Shown in pieces: positions 39,301 through 50,700 of a DNA stretch of 64,000 nucleotides. The notes beneath the pieces are model-generated. The model ran no database searches. It was not told where the DNA came from and saw nothing but the letters and a program-made list of their open reading frames with translations. The position numbers and the translations under genes were made by a program. The stretch lies in NCBI GenBank assembly GCA_033032175.1, contig CM065306.1:11240001-11304000 (forward strand), given 5' to 3'. The first letter of the stretch is position 1, and each line of letters opens with the position of its first letter. Source of the stretch: Saturnia japonica (taxonomy: Eukaryota; Arthropoda; Insecta; Lepidoptera; Saturniidae).

Positions 39301-41716
39301 ATAGATTATTTAAGATTGTGTATCTGTAATGTATAAAAAATAACTGTTCCAATTACGTATATACAAAGTAACACAATCCAGACAAGTATGAGTTAAAAGA
39401 AAGACGCAGAACGCTCTCACGAATGATTATTATAATTATTATGAATTTAATAATGGTAATAAATTGCAGTCGGGTACTTGTTATATCATAAAAATGTCGG
39501 AATGTGTACCTATTACCATTATGCGTAGGTACATGTACAACACGGTAAGTAGCTAATAGAACAGCGAGCGAGCAGGCGCGGCGCGGCGCGGCGGACGGAT
39601 GCGTTCCCACGGCAACGCTCGGGTTTATGCTACGATGCCTGAAGTTGCAATAATTTGCCCCGTACTTATTGCCTCTTTCTTGTGTGGCTATAAATATTAT
39701 ACAAGCACGGTACTTACACTTCGTTTAAGTGCACTCTAAGCAATACGACTTTATCATATCTATATCTTTAATGTTGGCATATTTAATCATAATTGTTATT
39801 GAATAAATCTCTAATCAATAGAACCAGGTGACAGGGAACTTTACTGTCCGACGTTTGATGTATTACAAGTTTACAACCGACGAGAACAATGTTATAAATT
39901 AAATTATCACAGAGATTGACATCGGAGCTCGTTATTTATCCAAATAGTTTTCACCGTGGTTTAGATGGTCAACATGACATCGATGGGCATGCGTGTCTTA
40001 CCTATTCCGTTGTAGCTAATGTATGCTAAATCATTATAAAGTATGTATAAAAGTCGTTACTGGATCGGTAAATAAACTAAGGTAGGCGTTATACCACCAA
40101 AAGCACTTTATTAAGAGGCCTTTATGAAACTTGCATTACTAAAATGAGAAACATTTCTAGGTACACATGGTTGAGTAATGGTGAAATACAATGTAAAAGT
40201 TATCTTGAAGTAACATATCGCTTGCGGTGACAGGTGTATTAATATTTGTAACGGTTGTAGAAATTATGTATGTTGTATTTCATTGAAAACCCTGCCCGGT
40301 ACCAACATTGTTTTGAATGGCTAGTATGGCGTGGCGGCCACTGAATGGACAGTTAAACTCCCTATTCACTCAAAGGTAAATAGGCACATTTTTGCGCGAA
40401 TCTCACGTTTCCGCGTTCCACGGTCATAGCTACGTGCCTCTTAACACTGTTGTACCTACCGATAACTCTCTTTGAAATAATAAGTAATTGCAATAGCTTC
40501 TACAAACAGTTTGTATATTACATCATTGTACACCAGCGTCTTGCTCAAACAAACATCTTCTTTTATATAAATAAAATTGTTAAAAAAAAAACATATAAGC
40601 CCGTTTGTAGAAACCTAATAATAGGTTTTAATGGCTCAATTTTGTGAATCCATCCATGAGCAAATTTCAAGGAATATCTTAAGTACTGCTCGTAAAAACA
40701 AACCCTCTTGATCCCGATTGTGCTCCCACTCAAGCACGCGTCCTGGATACTCGTGTCTGCGACATAAATGTACAAAAGCTCTTATAACCCCAGCTGCTCT
40801 CCATATAAGCCCTATAGAAACTCATAACCAAGATCACTAGTTGAAAACTTACTGAAGGAAGCGAATTTGTTACTCGAGCGTTGGTTACTGCACCTATACC
40901 GAATCGATTATTTTATGCACTATCGTTATATTAGACACAGAATATTACTGTCGAGATATAGGTACCATTTGACGTAAAGTTAAAAACAAAATTGTTGAAT
41001 CGCGTCGTGATTTCATGAAAATAATAGGTGTAAATGTTTTATTGTTTTTATTATTATTACAAATTTATTATTATTACAAATGAAAAATTTCATATTATTT
41101 AAGATTTGGGACATGGGAATTTATTTAAAAGTATTATAAAGCATTTAGTGACGCGAACTATAAAAAATGACATGGCCAACCTAAACTTATATCATTAAAA
41201 AAAAAAATCGATTCATGGAAACTATTCGGTTCTTATTATTCGACATAACTTATATTTGAAAGTAGCATTGTAACTGAATATAGGCATTACAGAAACAAAT
41301 CGAACATGCTGATCCATGAATCTAAAAGTAATGTAGATGTAAAAAATATCTCATACTTTTGTATAAAAACCTCACACGACAATAATTGTTTTTTTAATCT
41401 CAAATTCTATTCTATTTTAATAAAATGTCTGGCAGTAAATACGAAAAATAATAAGTACTATACTGCATCAGATGAAAGGAGTTCACCTTATCTGTCTTGT
41501 AGTTGATCTGTAAAATATTTAATGTTCTCATATAGAGTATGATGATGATAGTATGATATAGCGTAAAACAAATTAGCAAATGGTAAAATTGAAATAATAA
41601 ATGGACCCATGTACTTAAAAGAGAGTGGAAATGCGGAACAAAGTGATGAGTTGATAGGATGACCGAGTGAAGATAATTGATTCGATTGTGTGATTGTTGC
41701 AGACGGACGGGGTCAG

Positions 41717-41783
41717 ATGGATCGGCGGCGCGCGGCGGGGGCGCTGCTTGCGCTGGCCGCATGCATCGCGTGCTCGGCTGCGG
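41717..41783 (+). CDS. Tnc: Coding exon 1: signal peptide
   Basis: Encodes MDRRRAAGALLALAACIACS and two alanines: a basic start, a hydrophobic core and small residues before the likely cleavage site near residues 21-23. The donor is GCGG|GTGAGT, phase 1. It is GC-rich, unlike the rest of the gene. A likely acceptor ends at 41702 (TTGTTGCAG), which would make the ATG lie 14 bases into this exon. Confidence 0.75.
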
Positions 41784-44700
41784 GTGAGTACCCCACTTTA
41801 CACACATTTTTATTACAAATTTAATGGTCATCTTTTGACATCGTTTCCTCTATAATTGGCAATAGCCCAGAAACCTGGAGCAGTTATTCGACTTTAAAAC
41901 TGCAAATTCCGTAACGCCAAAGTTGTTAAGCGTTTCTTTACGGTGATTACTTTCTTTTGTTTTAGAAAAACTTAACATACTAAACTTACTACTTTCATTT
42001 TAAAACTTTTTATAGATAAATAATTACTAAAAAACCAGCACCTTATCTATTTATGATGTTATTTTTTTACAACTGTAAACTATATAAATGGATATTTCGT
42101 AATTATGTATGATGTATGTATGTATGACGATATAAGAACTCAAGACTATAAGATTGTAATTAAACAAAAAAAGCTATTGTACCGGTTAGGTACAGACTGA
42201 AGAAAATTACTGATTCGTGCAATTTTATTCTCTAGTTAGGATAAAAGTAATGCTTGTACAATATATAATTACTATAAAATATAAAATTTACTTTTTCCCT
42301 TAAGAACTCGTCTTAGAACATATACATTTAAGGAAAATACATTTAAATTACTGTAGGTACCTTATTTATTTGATGTTCTATAGAAACAAGAATCTACCGT
42401 TGTGGTGTCTGGTGACCTGAAATTCATTGCATTCACGAGATATACGCTTGTGATAATGTAATTTGTCTCCTTCCATATATTAAACAAGAAACTTTTTATA
42501 TATTTTCAGATTGTCCACATAAAAAAACTTTTACAGATTTAATTACCGATCAATGAAACATTTTTGATTGTTATCTCAGATTAATGTAATCTGTGTTACT
42601 ATCACACTACGTCATAGTAAATGTTATCTCATGTTCTCAGCATGCTACCAAATGTCAATAACTTATCACGTATTAACACAAGATTTACATTTATGTATAA
42701 TTATTGATATGATTGATTTTAACATATCCGAAGCGGTTCTGAGGTTAATGTTCTTTTGGCCGTAAACATAAATCATTTTGATGCACCGTTTTATTGTGAA
42801 ATATATTTTACATATTACTGTAATAAAACAAATTTGTTTTTATGTGTATGCGCTCGTTTAAAAGATGAGTTCTAAAATGATTAACATCGATTTCATACCA
42901 GTTAAAATAGAAGCAATTTTATAGATGTATTCACAAAAAATGTTATTCTATATATAACAATCGTGTCATCGAGTAGCAATATTTTTAAAATTGTGGGAAA
43001 CGTAACAATTCCATTAACTCGTAATGAAGGAGAGATTTCAAAAGCACATAAGCGTGACCACTGCACTTCTACTGTGCACTGCGCAAGTAACTGTTAAATA
43101 ATGTGCAAAGAGTAGGTCTGTTCTGACTTACATGTCATTAGATTAGGCTATTTTAGTCTTCACAGATTTAATATCCTCGGCACGGTTCCTTCAAAGAATT
43201 CAAGTTGAATTTATGTTATACATAGGAAGTATATTTAAATGCGGCCTACAATGTTTAGGTCTACCCGTGTGAACTTCATCACGCATGGCGACCACGGCTA
43301 CATTCATTCATTGAAACAACAATCCATATTAATGTAGTGCAAATTTTAAATTCAAGCTGGATCCTCATTTCGATTGCCTCGACCAATGTTCCTAAGCGCA
43401 CGATTTTGCATTAAGTAGTTTTTTGTTCGTGCAAAGCCATTTATAACGTCACACTTATACGTAAAATCGATTCATTAGTTATCATGGGAATTACGGATGC
43501 TACGTCACGTATTCGAGACATGGATATCGTTCTGTATTTATTATTCACCTGAGTATTTAGGAATTTGGACACTTCGTCGACTTAACTGACACTGACACTT
43601 CTTCGTGGGAGTAACCTACATGTATTTTCTTTTTTTGATATGATTTAGGGCCATTCGACATATTTGTAAGTTGTTTCTATTTTATAATTTGAAGATGTTT
43701 GATATTCCGCTCTTCTGTTATCAATAATATATAAATTTTTATATTTGTGTCGGGGACGGGTGTGAAGATATATTACAATAGAAATCGCGGTTCGCAAAAA
43801 CTGGATGCTAACGACATTCCTGGTAACCGTTAGTTAGATGGACGATCTGTCAGGCGCACGGCAAGGCACGGCGCGGCGCCACTGCGTGCCGCCTAAGGCC
43901 CTGTTCAGATGAAAGCGCGTTTTAACTAACGCACGTTTAGACCTATATATTAATTAACACATGAACGCGGCGACGTCCATTTGCTGTTCAGTTGAACGCG
44001 TGTTTCACTACCGCTCCATAGCATTAGCGCTTGCCATCTGAACACCTTCGAAATTCTACCACGAACGTCCCCCGCCGCACTTCTGATAAGCTCAATAACA
44101 CCGTATTAACCGACATGATCAATTACAAGCTTTTCCTTTTTGAACTTACAATGTCTGCACACCCTAATTTACAGATTATCTTAATTGAAATAATTATACA
44201 TGCTTATAGTAAATATTTTGCTTTAGTTGTATATTATATTGTATCACTTAATTAAAACAAATGAATTATTTTTCCTACTTTAATTTCTATATTTCTGTCT
44301 GTTTCTTACAAAATAAAATATATATCGATGTGTTCGTAAACTTAATTGGCATTCAACTTGAACGTCATAGGTATGTATATCTTCATCACGATACATGGGG
44401 CATTAGTTTTACGTAAGTATTGTTTGTTGCAAATGGGCCAATTATATTGAAACATTCTCGTATAAAGTCAATGAGCCCATATCAATAATAATCATAGCCA
44501 ACGGTATCTTGATGTTTCTAGTCACTAGACTCTAGAGTCCACTAGTGGCTTAATATTCATCAATCGGTTACGATGATAGTTTCTTCCAGCGTTATGACTT
44601 TTGCCCTAAGTATCGAATGGACTGTAAAACCGCGGACTCGATGTTAACGACGCGCTCCGTTAGTTTAATTACAGCTTTGTCGCCGCGCCCCGCGCCTCGC

Positions 44701-47700
44701 CGCAGGCTGGCTTTACTAATTATACGCAGTTAAACGGATATGTAAAATGACTTTAAGACTTCAGATGATGACCGATCGCGTTTGCAGTTAATATCCTGCG
44801 CAGCTGTGACGCACACACTTAATAAGTCAAACCATAAAAGCGGCCGTAAACTCTTCCCAGAACATAGCTTTCAACTGTACCAATATTATTATTTTTTACT
44901 ATAGTGGATATTACGAGTATTATATTTATTTTACATACATACATAAATCACGCCTATATCCCAAACATATTTATTTTATTTAATATAATAAGATTATAAC
45001 CGTTTTATATATTACTAGCTGTATCCCACGGTTTCACTCGTGTTATATATGATTTCTCTATACAAATTATGAACCCTCCGTTACTAACCCTTTAGGGGTT
45101 GAATTTTCAAAAATCCTATCACAGCGTATGCTCACTTAATACTAACTATATGTGTGTCAAATTTCAGCCTAATCTGTTCAGTGGTTCAGTGTTAATAGAT
45201 CAGTCAGTCCATCTCGATTTCCTTTTATATACTTATATTTAGATTTAGTTTACTTATAGTCATGCCACAATGAATCCCATCAGTGTTTTATTAAACAAAA
45301 TTAAACTCATTTTAATACCTAAATGTAATGTTTATAGACATTTATTAATGAAGTCTGACATAGAAAGTAATTGAAATAAGGACATGGTATATATAATACA
45401 TACATACAAAGAGAATTGAATTGAATGAAAACATAATTGACATTACTTTCGGGACTGCACTTTTGTTTATTTTGTGTACATACAGGGTGTAAAACAACGA
45501 GTTTAAACTGAAACATGAAAATATTTTTAGGTACTCCTCTTTAAATTGTTATATTACATTTATGCTTTAAAATAATGAATAACTACTATTTAATCGTTTT
45601 TAGGTTTTTTTAAATAAATTTTAGAATTATTTAGCTACTGAATCATAACCATGGAAATAATTGTTTCAAAATATTTTTTAATTTTTTTTATTATTCTTAC
45701 AGCTCCTACACTAAACGAACACACATCTTTGGACTTATACGATGGTGAGTAAAGTTATTAAATACTTGTTTTCATAAAATATATGAAAATAAACACTGGG
45801 TATTTTATTTAACATGTATTATTAATTTGTTACATAACAGTATCAATTGAACTATTAAATTTCACTTTTACAATTAGGGCATTATTCACAATTAGTATGA
45901 GGACATACTGCACGATGATCTACCTTTTGTAGGCCGTACATCCACCCAATTTATCAACTCCTAAAAGGACTAAGTCACGGACCAAAGAATTTAAAGCCAA
46001 CTAAAAATTATACAACCCTTATTGGAACCGAACATCTGACGTTCGTGACTTATTTAGACAAACGGTCAAATAGAATAGACAAAGTGGAAGTCAACAATAC
46101 AATAGTACATTATTGCAAAGGCCGTGAAATAGGCAATTGCAGTTAGACTATGAGTTTGAAGGCCGAGCCGTAGGCGAGTACTTCACTAATACGAGACAGG
46201 CAATTGCCATTTCCGCCGAGGCATATATAGTGCTTTTCTCAAAAATGCATGGAAATATTGTCATTATTTTCGTAAAAAGAATACGCGAAGTATCGAATTT
46301 ACGGACAATGAAAATCAAATCCATTGCAGGGGGGCGTTTTTTGAATTTGGAACATTACACCGCTCCAGCAATATTGTATGAAACGGGCGTGCTGGGGTTA
46401 TTATATACTCTTTGATTGGATCTCTTTTATCATTCTTGGCATGTTTGTAAATTCAATACTTCGCGTGTTCTTTTATCGAAAATAATGACAATATTTCCAT
46501 GCATGTTTGAGAAAAATATATTACATCTTTTAATTACTCCTTTACTCGATTAATATAAATACTGAAATTACTGATATTAAATGTAAAAAATAAATAAACA
46601 TGAAAAGTATTATCTATTCATAAATTAATGGTATTCTGTATGATGAAATTTATTTTAAAGTAAGCCATTGCATCATTTGAAAATTAGTAGTCGTGGCTGT
46701 TATCCTGTCCAATATTATAAATACGAAAGTAACTCTGTCTGTCAGTCCGTTACGTTTTCACGCCTGAGCCGCTAAACCAATGTTACAGAATATTAGTATA
46801 GTTATAGATTGGACCTTGGAGAAGGACATAAGCTACATTCTGTAGTAAAAATAAATCTCGAAGGGATCAAAATAGGGGATGGAAATTTATATGAAAAACA
46901 AATCAAACCAATTTTGATGAATTTTGGTATAGAGATATATTAAGGAGCGTTCAAGTATTACGTAACGGAATTTTAGGAGATTTTTGAGCTTCCCTCGCCC
47001 CCTGGTACGCGCCGTAATACTTTTATGTATCTCCCCTTCCCCTCAATAAACGTTACGTAACACCCAAGTTAGCAAGTCGGCATGAGAGTTTTTATAGGCC
47101 AACAACAGTTGATGATGTAAATTTCCCTGTTTCAAGGACATTACAGTATGAACTCACTTTAACAACACTGACTATAGCCATACAATCGAAAAATTCCCGA
47201 AAAAAATAAACGAAAAGTGTTGCGATATTGGAAAAAATTAATTGCCTAATTTTTTATTTCAATAAAATTAAAAAAAAGTGCGTGCGTACAAAGTACACAG
47301 ATCAGAAGTGAAACTTCATTGGCAAACAAATGTTTAAATATCGTTTATATTTATACTAATCTAAAGCTTTAGGTTTCCGAGACTTAGAGGGAGGGAAAAA
47401 GGAAGATATGTTAGAAATTTAATTAATTTAATTGTCATTAAAATATTAAGTATATTAAATTATTAAATGCCCAGTGGCAAATTAAAATGCCACATGATAT
47501 TTGTAAATATTAAAACTTCCTAACCCTCAAACGAATTAACATAAAAAATTGTATATTAACAAAACGATGATAAATATATTATTACTTACACTGAACAACT
47601 GCTTAGTATAACAGCTTGAACAGACATAGGGTATCTATCTACCTTATGTCACCATAATTAAATTTGAAGAGCTGAAATAAAGGATAAACGTGTGTATGAA

Positions 47701-50700
47701 TAACCCATTATGTCGCAAATTAGGAATAGGAAAATTCATATTTATGCTTTTCGCAAGAAATAAAGGTTTCATATTTTTCAAATAACCTTCCCGCAAGCTG
47801 GTACAATAAGGGATGATTTTAATTATTTTTGAAGTTTTATTGGGACAGTTAATGTGTAAAATACCATATACACAGTGATAAACCAATCCATGTTTTTTTT
47901 TTGTTTCTCGTGTTCCAAAATCAGCCGGTGTATATGCAGTAACACGCAGACAAAGTTGCGGGTACCAGCTAGTACTTTATAAATGTCAAGAAAAAATACA
48001 AAAAATGAAGGCATTGTACAATTTAAAATGAGTTAAGTTAGACCTTTTTATTTCAATTAACGAATACAAAGCAATTATGTATTAAACAATTTCAGGTACA
48101 TCAGCTGGTTGTTATTATAACTTCCAACACTATGGTGAAGGTGACCGCATCATGACAAACGAGCCCTGTTTGAACTGTACCTGCCATAACAGAATGCTCA
48201 TGTGTTACCTTAGAGTCTGCCCGTTCACTAAACCAATCGGTCAAGATTGTACAGTGGAAAAACGAGCTGACCAGTGCTGTCCAATTGTTACGTGCCCAGA
48301 TGGTAAGTTACATAATTTATTTAAAAAAATTGTAACAAATAACAAATCTGAACGTTTTACGGCCGGATTTAGTATATTTAAAATAAGGGCTAATCAACAA
48401 TAGGTACACACTTTCGCGTAGCGTCCGTGGGAATGAAGGCAAACAGAACGGAAGCTACTTTCGGCAAAAACCCATCTACATGAGTTTTGCCGAAAGTATA
48501 AGAATGAATAAGTATAGGAATTTTGCCAGAGACACAAGAGTTTTTTTTGTAAATGTGTTTGCTAATTGTTTAAGTTGCTATTCTGTATTACACACGATAA
48601 ACTATAATATCATGGAGTCTTGTTCTATAATAAAAATAAACCGAAGGTTATAACAATTAAAAGCTCATTTATAATTAATGTTCAGAGGTTAATGTGGTCT
48701 TCGGAAAGGAATATTTTATATGGAACGGATATTTTGTATCTCGAGTTACCATGAAATTTAAAAGAATCAAAAGATTTTTGAGAACGTTGTCAAGTTTCCC
48801 GTTGTGCCTAATAATCTTAGATGCAATTGTGATATTTTGTAAATTTGTTTATGCGCTTGGCTTCTATCTTACCTGATGGTAAGTAAAGATGAGGCCGACG
48901 ATGTACCGCGCTTACCTATTAAATGCCTATTCACTCTACGTTTGAAGACTCCCAAGTTATAGGTGGATGGGAAAACGGACGACGGGGGTGAATTCCACTC
49001 CTTTGCCGTTCGCATAATGAATGACTTTTGTATATGACTATTATCAATTAGTACATATTTAAAATAATATGTCAGGGACAGCAAAGTATGGGGAAATTGG
49101 TGATCGACCATGGGTCATGGGACAATTAAAACTAAACTAAACTTTTAAGTCGCATTTTAGGTGTCTTCTTTAATTGCAATAATTATGAAATTTTAATAAT
49201 CTCCAATTGTTTTAATAATCTAACATTGTTCAACAAATATGACGAAACTTATCAATATAGCAAAATAAATTAAATATGAAAATTAAATATAACTTACAAT
49301 TAATTTTGTGTAAAAAAAATGTATCGAAGAAACAAAGTTTCTAGATTTTTCACCTACGAATCTAACAATATCGGCTTTTATTGTTTGCATCGGTAACGTG
49401 TGTATATAGCACAAAAGTAGTTATCATCTTACTCGTATAATATATGAGTATATATTATATATGACTACTTATTTCTTATAAATTATTAACTTTGACAAAA
49501 ATTTTAGTTCCAGTTGACCTGCTCACATCAACGTCAACCACGTCCCCAGCTGAATATGGAGGAACTGGAGTTGGCAAACCAGATAAATATGGTTGTAGTA
49601 TCAATGGCCGTTATTTCCCTGAAGGTTCTAAAGTACCTCCGACTCCGAATAAGCCGTGCGAACATTGTTACTGTATTCGAAATATGACGACCTGCGTGAT
49701 GCAAGAATGTACTCTTCACGTGGATGGCTGCACGCCTATTTACCACAAGGATGTTTGCTGTCCGGTCAGGTATTCCTGTGGTAAGCATTACTATTTGCAA
49801 TCCAACATGAACTTTATTCAACAATCATATTATTCTCTTCAAGCTTCTTGGAACAATAATTATTTTGTTAAAATGCACTGTTATACACTCTTCATAACAG
49901 ATCTGTTTAAACCAAAATTTTGAAAGTTATAATAAGTTAATTTATTTTCTTATATTTCAGATCATCTCGATGATGAAACTCTTCTATTAGATGATATGAC
50001 AACTACCGTAAGACCTACACCTGGATTTTTGCTTACTACAACAATACCTTCACCAGTTACACAAATGTCGCAGGATTGTGTTCATGACGATAAAATATTT
50101 GCTGATGGGGCTTTAATAAAAACTGAAAAAGCCTGTGAGCATTGTTATTGCATGAAGGGTGATATAGTTTGTGTAGTACAAGAATGTGGTACACCTATGG
50201 AAAATGAAGGCAAAAATTGCACATCTTTACCTCCTCGTGAAGGACAATGTTGTCCAGATACATACATATGCGAAGGTGATGAAATTGCAACCGAATCTCT
50301 TGAACTATTCACTACAGAAATTGTACAAGATGAACTTACTACATTAAAACCTCCAAGGAGATATGGTGTTGAAGGTAGTGGATACAGGAAGGAACCTGAT
50401 AATACTTCGTATACTGCAACGCCTTCTACAGAGACTGAAATTGAAGGTAGTGGTTATGAAGAAAAGTTAGAAACACCACAAGGTTCAAATGAGATAATAT
50501 CAAGTACAGTGATACATGAACATGTTACAACAAAAATTCCCGTAGCCGAAGAAATTAAACCTGAAAAAGAAATAACTGAAGAAAAACTACCCAAAATACC
50601 ACAACAAGAGCATGAGAAAACAACAACAATATCAGAAAAATACGAAATACCGAGTACGACTGAAGAAGTGCAAAAAGTAACAAATGAAAATTATGAATTA

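Larger units (their letters stand above)
17185..41702 (+). other. Putative 24.5 kb first intron or upstream intergenic DNA
   Basis: No convincing exon is visible on either strand. The stretch is AT-rich, with short CpG-rich islands at about 19085-19265, 20290-20460, 21140-21260, 28740-28830, 34670-34800, 37540-37640 and 39560-39620, plus the dispersed repeats listed separately. The island at 20400-20440 contains a CCGCCCG heptamer repeat. The short open frames have no protein family character. Confidence 0.4.
41784..45702 (+). other. Intron after the signal-peptide exon
   Basis: AT-rich, GT..AG, phase 1. It holds a fold-back element at 43898-44045, CpG-rich patches at about 43840-43890 and 44635-44715, and a dispersed repeat at 45012-45246. 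No other exon is evident. Confidence 0.6.
45745..48095 (+). other. Intron 2 (between microexon and VWC1 exon)
   Basis: AT-rich, GT..AG, phase 1. It contains the fold-back at 46231-46517, a reverse-orientation dispersed repeat at about 46715-46945, a second fold-back at 46944-47066 and a repeat end near 47770-47975. No further exon recognised. Confidence 0.6.

Noticed and set aside
46137..46415. Plus-strand open frame of 92 codons in intron 2
   Set aside because: Its second half is the arm of a fold-back element, so the frame is more likely repeat sequence than a gene.
48694..48876. Plus-strand open frame in intron 3
   Set aside because: Short and Phe/Leu-rich, it lies in an intron next to a LINE tail, with no supporting splice or domain signal.
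49534..49824. Minus-strand open frame over the VWC2 exon
   Set aside because: Complement of a strongly supported exon, with no protein family character.
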